A program made the translations under genes and the position numbers. This document shows, one piece after another, positions 11,752 through 22,906 of a stretch of DNA of 64,000 nucleotides. The DNA comes from Adiantum capillus-veneris (lineage: Eukaryota > Streptophyta > Polypodiopsida > Polypodiales > Pteridaceae), in contig CM043962.1 in the NCBI GenBank assembly GCA_014529385.2, positions 124,726,470 through 124,790,469 of the forward strand. Direction: 5' to 3'. The notes below the pieces were generated by a model that was given only the letters and a program-made list of their open reading frames with translations, was not told the DNA's origin and did not search any database. Positions within the stretch are counted from its first letter, which is position 1. Every line of letters starts with the position of its first letter.

Positions 11752-13349
11752 TGTGAGACCAGAGGGAGTCTACAACCTGTCTCTCCACCCAACCTCTAGG
11801 GGGAGACACCCCCAAGATCGTTTTTTCATTTGACATTTTTGACAATGCAAGATATGGTCTTGAACATACCAATGTAAACTTGGGCATAAAAATGTCATTG
11901 TATGAGTGCATAAGTTCTCTTTATGCCAAGGTGACCTGCACTAGGACTGTCATGACATTCATAAAGAACTTGCAATGAATGTTTATGTCTATTGGTACAC
12001 AAACTCTCCCCTTGTGGAGTAGGTACCCATCATCTATGCAAAAATTATTCCATCTCTCTAGCTCGTCACTCAAAAGACGAGGACTGTGTATGGATGTTAA
12101 AGACACACTACCAATGCTGGATTAAAAAGGACTCCTCATTTTCACTTGGCTCCACACATTTGAGTATGCTCATATTTTTCCCTTGAGAGATTCCAAAAGG
12201 TCACTTTGAAGCTCAATGAAACAAACAGAGTTGATCTTAGGAAGAGAATCAACTACCACATTGTATCATCCTTTAATACATCAGAGATTTGCATAAAAAA
12301 TCTCAGCCCACCTTGCATTTCAACACTTCAAATCTATTTGTTGTGTAAACCATTTTACACTTTCATGGTCAAACACAGTCTCAAACTGAGCTCCATACAA
12401 ATAATGTTACCACATTTTCAAAGTAGACACTATTGCATAGAGTTTCTTTTGTAGGCAAAAGAATTCTACTCTTAAAAATCAAGCTTCCTACTTTCAAATG
12501 CAATTGGCCTTTTCTCATGTAGAAGGAATGCTCCAATAGCACGGTCACTAGCAACCATTTCTAGCACAAATGGTTTCAAAGGATCCCAAAAAGCTAAAAT
12601 AGGAGCTGCAACTAATGCGTCCTTCAGAGCATCAAAACTTTTCTATTGAGATCCTCCCCACTAAAAGGTTTTCCCCTTGGCTTTCATTTGGTCCATCATC
12701 AAAATAGCGATATGAGCATAGTTCTTTATTAATAAAAACGTGCCAATCCCAAGAAAATTTCTATCTCTTTTAGGTTTCTTTGAGAAGGCCACCTCTTAAT
12801 GGCATCAACCTTGGATTTATCCCTATGTAGACTGGCAACTGAAATCACACGCCTAGAATAGTGAAATTTATCCTTGAGAAAGTCACACTTGGATCCTTTG
12901 GTGTATAACTTATTTTGCCATAATAATTCGAACACATACTTTAGATGTTGTAAGTGCTCCTCTTCAAAGGCACTATATATTATAATTTCATTGAGGAAAA
13001 TGATAATGAACTTGCCTAGGTATGGTTTCAAGACATTGCCCATAAGTGTTATGAAAGTTGTTGGTGCAATCCAAAGAGCATATCAAAAACTCATTAGTGT
13101 CCAAAACTTGTTTGGAAAGCAGTTTTGGGTATATTAGCAAGTCTAATATATAATTGATGATACCTTTCCCACAAGTCTATCCTCGTAAAGATATGAGCAT
13201 GGGTGATCGTATTAAATAACTCATCCACTCTTGAAAACATATATATTTTCTTAACAGTAACAATGTTCAGTCCATGGGAATCTACACACATGCACATATT
13301 GCAGTCCTTTTTCTTCATGAAAAAGATGGAAGAGTCCCAAGGTGAATGT
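11111..13349. repeat. 2.24-kb duplicated composite block, copy 1
   Basis: This block and 30206-32441 are colinear and closely similar. It includes the end of a plus-strand gypsy integrase, the junction with a minus-strand gypsy element, and that element's integrase, RNase H and RT. Because the inter-element junction is shared, the duplication happened after the two gypsy elements were nested. At the right edge both copies still read as minus-strand gypsy pol, but the sequences become unrelated. Confidence 0.85.
11790..12110 (-). pseudogene. Gypsy D integrase zinc-binding fragment
   Basis: The frame carries DGYLLHKGRVCVPIDINI, the standard lead-in to the gypsy H2C2 zinc-binding domain. It continues after a shift to GHLG and then HCQKCQMKK, the two cysteines of the domain. 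The catalytic core is absent because the element is cut at 11752. The same structure occurs in the duplicate at about 30900-31190. Confidence 0.65.
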
Positions 13350-13400
13350 TGGGTTGTATAAATCCTCTACTAAGGTAGTCAACAAGCTAAGGTTTCACCT
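12729..13400 (-). pseudogene. Gypsy D reverse transcriptase fragment
   Basis: Minus-strand frames give SSIFFMKKKD-type and HIFTRIDLWERYHQ motifs (about 13340-13150). After a shift they give PYLGKFIIIFLNEIIIYS, where the catalytic F-L-D-D box reads F-L-N-E, and then HLQHLKYVFELL and a thumb/connection ending in IEIFLGLARFY. RNase H remnants follow down to about 12200. The mutated active site and shifts show it is dead. Confidence 0.8.
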
Positions 13401-13924
13401 TAGTAGCCTCAAAATGACTCATTCTATAGGGTGGTTTACTTATGAGCTTACTACCTGCAACCATGTCTATGCCATGTTGCACAACACATGTCAATGGTAA
13501 CCTTGGTGAGAAGCCATTCGAGAATGTCTTTTTATTCCATTAATAAATATTTTAACTTACTAGCAACATTTACTTATTCTCGCAAAGAGAAGTAGCCATT
13601 GTTGGAAGAGAAGAGGGAGAATCATGCCGCATCGAGGAATTGTCACTTAAAACATTATCAACATTTGATAAAGAATGACAAAAAACGTCCCTAGGCCCCT
13701 TGGGCTTCCACGATACATAAGATGTAGCTAAGATGAATCTTCTCTTGTTATGTCCATGCTGTGTTCATGCATTTATATAAGCGATGCCAAAAATGTGAGT
13801 GTTGTGTAATGCTTTTCCATCGGATCGTCAGCATCTTTAGGTCCTAGGTTCTAACATGCTTTTGAAGCTCTGGTGTCAATCCATGGATGAACCCACGTAC
13901 TTGATGAAAGGTATCAAGACTCTC

Positions 13925-14829
13925 TGTCACGGGAACCGAATAATAGAGATAGACAGCAAAACAGAGGAAGAAATCTTTGTATTGATAGTGTTTGATACAA
14001 CAGAGGAGCAAAATATATGGGCGCACTCCGTTGTACGGAGCTCGAACCTCCCGACCACCCCCGAGCTTCAATTCGCTTGCATGTAGCGTCTCACTCGCAC
14101 TCGCAGAAGAGAAATCGGTGAATCCCCCCCAAAACGCACCACCCATCCTTCTATTCTCCTTTCTCCTCCAAAAGCCTGCGACCTCTTAAAATATCCGCTT
14201 TTCTATTTTTAGCGTTCGGTCGACTCGACTTGCGCGCCAATATACCTGCGAGAACAAGGTAAAAACGTGATCGCGAAGCGATCCGTAGGGTTAGATTTTT
14301 TCTTTTTATTATTATTATTTTTTTAAAGTCCACAATTTTTAAGCTGTCTTCAACTGAACATAACTCCCAAACGGAGCCAAAACAGCCCAAGTCCGTCTCA
14401 CACAATCTTGTTGCCCTCGCTGTGCTCTTCGACGACTATGTGATGGAAAATTTCCATAGCCTGCTCTGATTTGCTGAAAATCATTCTGCAAAACAGCATT
14501 TTCTACAAAAATGATGCAAAAACAGCAAATCCAACTTTTTTCTTAATCTTTGGCCCTCAACGAGCATCAAAACATCAAAATCTCTAAAGACTCAAAGAAC
14601 CAAAGTTGTTCCTTATAACGCAGGCTTCAATCGCTTCATACATCACTTTTTAAAAATCCCACGTTAACGCCTTCAAAAATGCCCCAGAAAGTGCCTTCCG
14701 GATCAAAAAAATTTATCGGACGAAAACAATCCACACATCCTTCTACACAGTAGACTAACTTTAAAACGACAAAACTTCCTAGAAAACAAAATTTATTACT
14801 AAAACACCTCAAAATCAAGTCTTGTTACA
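13925..14829. mobile_element. Solo LTR inserted in gypsy D gag
   Basis: The 905-bp segment begins TGTCACGGG and ends CTTGTTACA (TG...CA). It is flanked by CTCTC on the left and CTCTA on the right, a near-perfect 5-bp target duplication. Removing it together with one flank copy rejoins the gag frame of element D (an S-L-D-T-F-H-Q-V segment). It is more G/C-rich in its middle (14030-14270) than its surroundings and has no coding sequence. Likely a recombination product of a full LTR element; its strand is unknown. Confidence 0.65.
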
Positions 14830-14834
14830 CTCTA

Positions 14835-15570
14835 GCTTGAGAATCATGTGATGATAGCGCAAGATATACTCCAATAGTGTTGTATCTTGGTGCATATATA
14901 GAACACTTGTCCCATGTAGACAAATTTTACCCACTTCATTTGTGTGCAAAAATTCCTTTTTGAACACATTCTTGAAGGCTTCACAAGTATGTAATATGAT
15001 ACCCTTCTCCTTGAATGAGATCCACCATTTGTAGGCCTTACCCTCTAGTGTTAGTCTTCTTTGTAGTGCCTTGATTGCATCTCAAGTGTGTCGAAGATCA
15101 TGAATACCATCCCATTTTCTCATGAATATATTAAAAATATCTTTGTTGTACTCCCTTTCCACCCCTCTAAAACTTGGTGTCTTGGTATCCTTAAATAAGT
15201 CATCCACCTCTTTTTGAGAGAGAAGGTGCAACCCCTCTAGATTGGAGGACTGCTTTTGCAAACTAGGGGTGCTCGTGCTAGGCACTAATGCTACAAAAAC
15301 CCTAGTATGCTCACTAACTTGTCCCTTGGATGACTATTGCATGAATTGCATAAGCATATCAGACATCTTAGTGAAATGCGCATTCAACTGTGTAAAATTA
15401 GACTATAAAACAATCATGTGTGTTTGCATTTTTCTAAACTCTTGGATATCAAGAAATTCCATGCATCATGCTATCATCCAAACTATTTTCCGGATGGGCA
15501 ACGTTTGTGAGAGTAACCGACCGCGGGGTAGCAGCAGCAGACATAGCTAGTGTCAGTGGATTTTCAAAAT
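14835..15570 (-). pseudogene. Gypsy D gag fragment
   Basis: The minus strand encodes a gag-type segment: SFRGVEREYNKDIFNIFMRK, then DAIKALQRRLTLEGKAYKWW, then a K-FVH-N-like stretch. The continuation (ESLDTFHQVRGFIHGLTPEL) lies at 13919-13845, beyond the solo LTR. Several stops interrupt it. The N-terminal part near 15250-15560 contains Q/S-rich sequence. Confidence 0.6.
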
Positions 15571-15910
15571 CAAACCTACACTGTGTATCAATATATGAAT
15601 TCGTATCGCAACATGTTGTGCTAGCTAGAAAAAAGATGTACCTTAAAGAGAAAATCATTGTCAAAATTTTCTAGAACTAGGCCCAGACAACCACAAAAAA
15701 ATCAATTAGACTTGCTAAATTGACATTGTCAAATCATAATCAATTGTCGATTTCGATCGCAAACATCATAAAGCACCATCCAATTGCAAACTTTGCCGAT
15801 TGAAAGACATTAAAAAAAGACCATATCTAATTCATTAAAGATAGACCATCAATCTATAGGTAGCAAAAAAAGCTTGCTATATTTTTCCCTGTTTGTGTGG
15901 AAGAACACCT

Positions 15911-16523
15911 TGTTGATACCACTTGGAGAGTCAAAAACTTTTCAATAAAAAAAAAAATAGAGAGATGCTTACTATTGTAATCTTGTAAATTACATAAAAG
16001 TTTCCTACAATTTAAGAGGTACTGCGACATGGTTTTTCTTTGTCTCCACTTCCTACTTTCCTTCAACCTAGTTGGACTTGTGTCATGGGCACCCTCTCTT
16101 AGGGGCCTTTTAGAAAATCAACCAATATGGGCTTTTTAGAAAATCAACCAATATGGGCTTGCCTTGGTTGTTAAGTTGGAAAAACACAAAGACTTCTGAA
16201 CCATAGTGATGGCAGGCAACATTGGAGAGAGAAGGTTGCTTACGGTTCCTTATAGTGATCTTATGAGCCTGAGATGAAGAAACAAGCTTTTTTCCACTCC
16301 CCTGTGCACTCCAAGAAGCCTAACAAGATGTGTTTGATTGCATGTTGCTCCACTCTTCCCTCGTCCTCTAAGTGGCCACACCCGCCAAAGCTTCTTTATC
16401 ATGAGCTAGAGATGGAGAAGGTTCATGCACGCCCCTTCCCCAAAATAGCCCCACGGTTTCGTTTTCCCAGATTATCTCTGGTATGGTTGTGAGGCTAGAG
16501 GGTGTCAAGAACCTGTCTCTCCA
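15911..16523 (-). repeat. Possible LTR and primer-binding site of gypsy D
   Basis: On the minus strand TGGTATCAACA (15921-15911) resembles the initiator-Met-tRNA primer site and lies two bases after a possible LTR end CTCTCCA. The reverse-complement terminus TGGAGAG would start the LTR at 16523, giving about 600 bp. Support is only the 7-bp inverted ends, the primer-like site and the partial match at 11752-11787. A 26-bp tandem duplication (16108-16159) lies within. Confidence 0.35.
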
Positions 16524-16604
16524 TCCAGCCTCTACCCTTTATATAGGCACCCTCAAGCTCAATTCAAACTAGCACCTTGCCTCTAGCCCTGGCCCTCATA
16601 GTTG

Positions 16605-17050
16605 GTATGGCTATCCATTGTAGATAGTTTCAGATCAAGGGAATCATTTCATAAATGATACTATCTAGATACTAAATGAAACTTTATCTATCAAGCATCA
16701 AAAATCAACACTCTATTATCATAGATGCAATGTATAGGTGAAAAGTAGTAATCAGACCATCAAGACAATTCTCACAAATATTTTTTAGAAAGAACCCCAT
16801 AACTCGGATGAGAAGCTCCAAACAACTTTGTGGGCATATCAAATAGCATATAAGGCTACCAATGGTATGACCCTTTTCAAAATGGTTTATGGATCAAAGG
16901 CTATCGTACCACTAGAGTTTGTTATTTTCAATATCATACTAGCACCTCAACATGGCATGGACTAAAACTCAAATATGAAAAAGAGATTGGATCATATTTT
17001 GAAGCTAGATGAGATTAGCCAGATTGTTGGAAATAAATTTTGCTTGAAGA
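16605..17050 (+). pseudogene. Gypsy element C: integrase C-terminal half
   Basis: Frames read YGYPL, IVSDQGNHFIND (second catalytic Asp), KHQKSTLYY, SNQTIKTILT (region of the catalytic Glu), then LQTTLWAYQIAYKATNGMT and KMVYGSKAIVPLEF, ending with LDHILKLDE. It is the continuation of 10996-11751 across the nested element. Shifts and stops interrupt it. Confidence 0.75.
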
Positions 17051-17259
17051 ATGTTTTGGCTGCTTGAAAGTTTGTCCATAATCTAGGAATTCATTCTGAT
17101 TATTTTCCTTCACTTTGAAATTTTGATATAGGCCGCACTTTGGGAGCCAGTTATGACAGTGTTAATGTGAGATTTTGAAGAATTTTTGTATGTAGCAAAT
17201 GTAGAACATGAAACAAAAGGAAATTGCTTCTCTCACAGACATGGCAAGGAAAATGAATA

Positions 17260-17307
<48 letters not shown>

Positions 17308-18345
17308 AATAAGGCACGACTACTGTGAAAAATAAGGAGAGATTTCATTTTAAGTTTTTGAGTCCTTTATAGGCATTTAAAAACTTCACACCTTGATTTT
17401 GACCACCCAAGTTGGGATGACCCTAACAATCACCTCGTTCAGCCAAACTTGGCGTACATTATAATGAAATTATTTTCACCTCCTAAAAGTCATGACATAT
17501 GCCTAGGCTAGGATAACTTGATTCATTAGGTGGTTCCCACTAGGTTCATTGCTTGGCTCAATTGGATACAACCAGCACTACTCTCTAGGTTCACTTGATA
17601 CATTAAAGAGGTTCTCTACTGGATTCATCACCTCGCTTCAATTGGATACATTTAGCAGACTCATGTATCATATGTTAATTAATCATTAATAAGGTCTTAC
17701 CGCAACTCATTCTCATTATACGAGCTAAGCTCCTTCTATAATTTTGTCAAATCTATTCTATATAATTTGTCAAATTTTTTGTATGTCAAAAATTTAAGAC
17801 ATATTAGATATTTCAAGTGCAATTTTGTGGTCATGTGTAGGATGCCTCCTCTAAAAGACTGGACTCGACCATGAAAATAGCCACTTTTTGGCTAGCTATT
17901 CTAGGGGACAACCTCTATCATCACAGGAGGTTGCACGATTGTGATTGTGATTGACAATGGGATCATAATATTTGTGATTGTGAGTGTATATGATGAGATT
18001 GGGATTGGGAGTGAGAGCCAAATGTAATTGAGACTGAGATAGCTCGTGAGTGGTCAAGAGCTTATGATACGAGTTGATCTCCTTCTATAATCGCCCTCTA
18101 AAAAAAAATTGTTTGTCAATCTATTTCGCTCTCCCGTGTCACATCACATACATAATAATGAATCATATAAAAGGCATGCTAAACTATCCTATTCTCATGT
18201 ATGCCTTACCCATGAAAGAAGATGTGCTTCCTAGGTTTTATCGAGCTTTGCATCCACTCTACAATGAACATACTCATAAAATGAGATACATTCAGATTAT
18301 AGATTAGATTAGATAATGCTATGAGCAAAGCAATGCTTTATGGAT
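17051..18345. other. Unclassified region with a (GA)n tract
   Basis: The 5' part may be the degenerate 3' non-coding part of gypsy element C. A pure (GA)n microsatellite occupies 17262-17304. Two similar phrases TTCATTGCTTGGCTCAATTGG and TTCATCACCTCGCTTCAATTGG occur near 17545 and 17620. No gene was recognised. Confidence 0.45.
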
Positions 18346-18911
18346 TTCCTGGAAGTTAATACTCAATGACACTAAGCAAAAAGAAACAATATCAGAACTA
18401 AAGGATGACATGGTCAACTGTAGAGGTATGATGAGCCAATGGAAAGCATAGGTCAGGGTGCTAATAAAGCACACAAACAATGTAATACACCTCTTTGTCA
18501 AAGATTCCTAATTGAACAAACTAGCCAAAAAAGATAGTTTAGAACCTCAGTTTAAAGAGATGTATAAAGTTTTGTCTGAGGCTTCAATCAAAGCCAATCA
18601 GCTAGACGGAGCCTAGTGGACACAAACAACATCCATCTACCATAAGCTGGCAAAGGCAAGCATGGTATGTACAAACAAGATACAAATACCTGGCACTAAT
18701 TAATGCTTATAAAGTGGAGATGCTAACAGAAAGAAGGGAGCAACTTGAGCAAGAGGCTATTTATGGGATTATCAAGAAACAAAATGTGGCCTTCAGTACT
18801 CAACAAAATCACATGGTGGCCAAACCTACTAAACTCCTAGTGTATATAGATGGTTTAGAGACCCGAGGAAAAGAACCCACGATACAAAAAAATGGCAAGT
18901 GCAATAGATAA
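18346..18911 (+). other. Decayed coiled-coil reading frame
   Basis: Interrupted plus-strand frames encode charged heptad-like sequence: KQKETISELKDDMVNCRGMM, SQWKA, SLEPQFKEMYKVLSEASIKA, NQLDGA, then EMLTERREQLEQEAIYGIIK. This resembles an accessory or gag-like coiled-coil protein of a retroelement. I cannot name a family. Confidence 0.35.
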
Positions 18912-19072
18912 ACCCTTGAAACTTTGTACATGACAAAAATACCTAAGAGATGCCTTGGACGACGGATTATCTCTAAGTATTTACTTGGAAGTTGATCAAG
19001 TGACCTAACACAGTTACAACCGGTTACCCTACATTGTACGACTGCTAGATCAGTCAAAACCTTGTCCTGATA

Positions 19073-19083
19073 CCTATAAATAG
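19073..19083 (+). promoter_or_regulatory. Candidate TATA box of an LTR-like segment
   Basis: CCTATAAATAG is followed by about 120 bp with a T-rich, GTGTCCTTGG...TTGTATC pattern common in the R region of LTRs. No LTR pair was found, so this could be a relic solo LTR. Confidence 0.3.
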
Positions 19084-19371
19084 ATCTCACTAATTCTATT
19101 TTGGGGTCGCTAGTCTTGTGTCCTTGGTCTTTGTATCTTGTAAAGCTTAGTGAGCTTAAGAACATTCATTACTTGGCTTTGTGCCAGTTAAACTTCCAGA
19201 TTAATTTTTATAGAGATCTAGTGTAGCTATTACATATATGCAGTGGTCCAGGTCATTCCAATGTCCAACTTAGTGGTCTTCTATGAATACTCGTTTATCG
19301 TTTAATCAGTGAGGAGGACGAGAAAAAAATAATCAAGCCCCACATACGGAGACACATATGAAGGGGGGGTG

Positions 19372-19372
<1 letters not shown>

Positions 19373-19437
<65 letters not shown>
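19373..19437. repeat. Long (GA)n microsatellite
   Basis: A nearly pure (GA)n run of about 65 bp. It produces long serine/leucine-rich spurious frames on the minus strand, which I did not annotate. Confidence 0.9.
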
Positions 19438-19444
<7 letters not shown>

Positions 19445-19739
19445 GGTGAAGAGCCACAGAGGTAGAAAACTTTTGTTCATTATTGTGCATAGAATGAGAT
19501 CACCCATCCTTAAGTATAATCTTCAAGAATATTCCACAAGACGTATTATTCATCCTGAGAGCTATTTATTAGTAGCTAGTGATAGCTGAATGAGAGGAAA
19601 AATTGGGGGCAAAAATGAAGTGCTTGTGTGATGTTATAGGTAGGGGGATCATCAATAACAAAGGTCGAGGTCGAAGGAAAGGGTCCATGTGGCAGGGGCT
19701 GCATGAAGGTTGATGGTGAAGAGGGGTTAGAGGCCAAGC

Positions 19740-20200
19740 CTCAGGCGGCCAAGAAATCTTCAGTGCCACCCACCACCGTGAGGTATCGCACGGGGTTGGC
19801 CTCGAGATGGTGCCCGTCTAGTCACCCTTGATGATGTTGGCCGTGAAGATGTGGAAGAGCGTGTAGCCCACTTTGTTTTCCAGCTATCATAGACCCTGAG
19901 CCACGCCAATTTTCTACGAGGTGTTGGCGGGGCCCTTCGTGATGGGGTATTTGAAGGTGGAGGTGGTGGAAGGAGTAGGTATTGGGCCACGTCACATTGG
20001 GAGACAGGACATAGACAGAGTTGAAGTAGTCCTTGTTGTCCATGAGGAGGTTGTATACGGTGTTGTGAAGGTAGAAGGTGAAGGCGTTGGCCCGCACAGA
20101 GTGGTGGCCCTTTTCTTGTAGGCATGATATGCATCATCTAAATAAGCTAAAGAAGTGGGGCACCACCATGTTGCCACCACAGAACCAGCCATCGATATAT
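19740..20200 (-). pseudogene. Dirigent-like protein pseudogene
   Basis: The minus strand carries the dirigent order in shifting frames. First comes an N-terminal segment ISMAGSVVATWW, then FTFYLHNTVYN (the first conserved strand). These are followed by VAQGL (as in the family's GRAQG), a TANIIKGD..GTIS segment and finally VVGGTEDF with LAA.GLA, the hallmark VVGGTG.F.MARG end of the family. Dirigent proteins are secreted and guide stereoselective coupling of phenoxy radicals in lignan synthesis. At least two frameshifts and a stop make a product unlikely. The G/C content is clearly higher than in neighbouring sequence, consistent with a former coding exon. Confidence 0.6.
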
Positions 20201-20735
20201 AAGCTAGGCAGGGACTTGAATGTTTAAATAGGCAATTCACTCGTAGGATGAGCAATATAGGTCTTTAGGCTTGCATCTCCTTAAATAAGCGTGCAGGCTG
20301 AGCGCAAGCACTGATCTGGTTTGACTTGTGCAGAGTCGATCGATGACTGACTTTGATGGTGGCATGACAGTTACCTAGGAACCGATGCTACAGTGCCCAG
20401 CTTAGCTTTACGTGGAATCCTAGGATTACACTGTTGCCGGATTACGTGTAACAAGACACCCAGATCTGGGTCGTACCGTAAGTACACAAAATTAAGACCT
20501 TGCAGTTTGAACTTTGAAAACCAGAATTCAATCATTTTTTTTATTATACCAAATACGTGCTTTGAATTTATAAGAGAGAAGAAAAATTACAACTGATCAC
20601 CCATGGAGGGAGAGAAGAGCTAGATAACACTAGGGACAGGCCCATATGCCAAGTTTCAGACTTTACAAAAAGAAGTCTACCAATTTTCCTGGGATACAAC
20701 TCGAAATTAACAATTAGCTTAGAAGTTAGCCCTTT
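20201..20735. other. Unclassified spacer
   Basis: No gene was recognised. It lies between the dirigent-like pseudogene and the LINE fragment. Confidence 0.4.
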
Positions 20736-20739
20736 TTCT

Positions 20740-21440
20740 TCAGATCCAGTCTATCTCTTCCTGAAGCTTGTTGGCAAAGATCAGGGTCTCTTCATATTTT
20801 CTGGCTAGCTCAAGCACTTCATCCTTCATCTCCTGCACCCAATTATAAATCACATCAAGAGAGCCATTGTCGTCGAGCAATCCCTGCAGGTCTGCAACCC
20901 TTCTTGCATAAAACTCCAGAGAGTCTTTGAGGATTGAGACTCTGTGCCTGTAGATCCTCATTTGTTCTACCTTGAGGTTAACATCCAGCAAATAAAGTCT
21001 TCAAACTAGGAGCTTGAAAATTAGGAACAAAAAGGAAAGAATTTATGATCTTCCAAATAATCCACAAAAATTCTTCCCTAAACCTATTCCAAAAGTTAGA
21101 GAGGAGGATAGGTGATTACCCTAAGAGTAGCTGTTTCCACCCTAGTTGGTGGTCCAGGGTTTTGACTAAGGGGGATAGGATCGGGGGGTTGATTGGGCAG
21201 CTAAGGAACAGGTGGGCGATTTCTTCCATGACTCTTTTGCACCTGATGCATACCCCATTGCTCTGATTGGATTTCCTACTCTACAGGCCCTTGTCCAAAG
21301 ATATTTATGAAGGATGAGCCAGAGCAGTACTGACTGTTTGGGTTGAATGCTTTTGTTCTAGATGGATTGGAACTTAAAGTTCCACTGTCTCCTGTCAAGC
21401 TGCACATTCCATCTATTATTGAGGGTGGCATGAAGAGGGG
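20740..21440 (-). pseudogene. L1-type LINE ORF2 C-terminal fragment
   Basis: On the minus strand a segment NVQLDRRQWNFKF is followed by VLLWLILHKYLWTRA. Then comes CIRCKRVMEEIAHLFLSCPI, the Cys/His pattern of the zinc-binding tail after plant LINE reverse transcriptase, and WIIWKIIN, matching the usual W-IWK-RN motif. Downstream, 20991-20740 encodes 83 residues with coiled-coil character (LEFYARRVADLQGLLDD). RT proper and the poly(A) end are not seen. Confidence 0.65.
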
Positions 21441-21489
21441 GAACCTACTTAGCTATGAACTCAGGGGGGTTATCCCCCCGCTCGAGTGT

Positions 21490-21998
21490 ATTGAGGCAGT
21501 CCGGGGTGGGAAACAAGAGAGGTGACCTCTAAACACCCTTGAAAGCTCCCGTGCTGCTCAATTGGGGCTGGGGCAACCACAAGCACAACAAAACAACAAA
21601 CCCACAACCAAACCCAAACAAGATAGGGGCACCACCTAGTTATGGTATGCGAACTAGGATGCAAGAGAGATCTTTTCATAACCAAGAAGATACACCACAA
21701 AACACACACAAGCAACCTCACACCAAGACACACACAAAATGGACTAGAGAGAGCCAGAGCAAAGGGAAGAGAGAGAGGAATGGATCTTGCGTAATACCTT
21801 ATTTGTGACTTGCAAATGGATATGGCTCATTATGATGCTACCATAGAGCTTGTACAAAACTAACTCAATGCTTAGTGAATGCTAAACATTGCCAACACAC
21901 ACACACTGTCTTAGGGTGTGGGAGACCTCTCACCACAATACCCTCTTACAATAGACACAAAATTGGCAATGAAAACACACTAAAACACAGTGGGATAT
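21490..21998. repeat. Dispersed repeat R1, copy 2
   Basis: Direct repeat of 83-590, same orientation, with substitutions and small indels. The copy is cut at its right end by the 5' LTR of the copia element at 21999, so the copia insertion is younger than this repeat copy. Confidence 0.75.
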
Positions 21999-22269
21999 TG
22001 TTAAGTATGGAGCTTGATTTACCCTTGTAATTTTCTGTGGTAAAAGCGTACATTTGTAAGGCCCCCATTATGAGGAGAAGGCATCATGCATGAAGGAAAA
22101 TCACTCACCGGAAACCAAAATTTTCACGGACAAGAATCAGGGGCAACTTTAGAGGCCTTGGAGGCGGAGGCCCCCGAGACTTTTTTTTCCGTCGGAATAT
22201 TCCTTTTCGCCGAAATATTATGGCCGGCGGCCGCGGCCGGAAAGTGGTCGGAAAACAACCGGTCGGTTG

Positions 22270-22390
22270 ACCGGTGGCCGGTAGTCAATGGCCGATGGCC
22301 GATGGTCGGAAGTCAATGGTCGGTGGCCGGTGGTCGGAAGTCAATGGCCGGTGGCCGGTGGCCGAAGTCAATGGCCGGTGGCCAAATTCA
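22270..22390. repeat. G/C-rich minisatellite in the copia LTR U3
   Basis: About four units of roughly 28 bp built from GTCAATGGCCGGTGGCCGG and TGGTCGGAA. The array lies about 130 bp upstream of the TATA box, a position where such repeats often act as enhancer-like elements in LTRs; that role is inference only. Confidence 0.75.
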
Positions 22391-22514
22391 AAAGCGGACT
22401 TGTCTTCTCAAGGGCGGCCACACATGGGCGGATGGGAGGGTCGGATTTGGACTTATTTTCACAAGGGCGGCTACACATGGTTGTCTCTCATAAGAGAGGG
22501 CATCCCTTTTGGCC

Positions 22515-22522
22515 TATAAAAG
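22515..22522 (+). promoter_or_regulatory. TATA box of the copia LTR
   Basis: TATAAAAG within GGCCTATAAAAGGAGGCC, about 517 bp into the LTR. Transcription would start roughly 30 bp downstream, dividing the LTR into a long U3 and a shorter R-U5. Confidence 0.65.
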
Positions 22523-22835
22523 GAGGCCATTTCTACACACATTTCATATAGTGTGAAGTTGATGCAACAAGGTGAGTGTGAGGTGGTGAGAGTGAAGCAA
22601 GGCGGGAGCTCTATCAAGGGTTTAATCCCTTTGTAAACTACTTCTTCTTTTGAAGTGCTAAAGCCATTGAGTGGCTGCTTTCCCGTGGACATAGCCCACA
22701 CATTGGGTGAACCACGTATATCGTGTGTACTCTCTCTCTCTCTCTACTCTATAATCTCTTGTGTGTGAAATCTATCTCTCTCCATTAAGTAATCTACTCA
22801 AAAATCTATTTAGCTACGTCTTATTTTCTAACAAC

Positions 22836-22847
22836 TGGTATCAGAGC
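22836..22847 (+). other. Primer-binding site (initiator Met tRNA)
   Basis: TGGTATCAGAGC, complementary to the 3' end of plant initiator methionine tRNA, lies two bases after the LTR end. It fixes the LTR boundary and the plus orientation. Confidence 0.9.
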
Positions 22848-22906
22848 AAGGTTTGCTCGTAGCTAATTTATCTCAAGGAAAGGATTCCTTGAATTGAGTG
22901 GGAGTT

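Larger units (their letters stand above)
11752..16604 (-). mobile_element. Decayed gypsy element D nested in element C integrase
   Basis: This minus-strand element separates the two integrase halves of element C. From right to left it has a possible 5' LTR and primer site (about 15911-16523), gag (about 15570-13640, interrupted by a solo LTR), protease/RT (about 13500-12729), RNase H (about 12700-12200) and integrase zinc-binding domain (about 12110-11790). A 36-bp match between 11752-11787 and 16488-16523 suggests remnants of the same LTR at both ends, but the left LTR is almost wholly missing and I could not confirm a target duplication. Confidence 0.6.
21999..22833 (+). repeat. 5' LTR of the copia element
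   Basis: Begins TGTTAAGTATGG and ends TTTTCTAACA, giving TGTTA/TAACA inverted ends, immediately before the primer-binding site. It contains a G/C-rich minisatellite (22270-22390), a TATA box at 22515 and a CT-rich downstream part. Length about 835 bp. The bases before it are GATAT; no matching 3' flank can be tested. Confidence 0.85.

Noticed and set aside
19295-19507. Ser/Leu-repeat frames
   Set aside because: They are translations of a (GA)n microsatellite.
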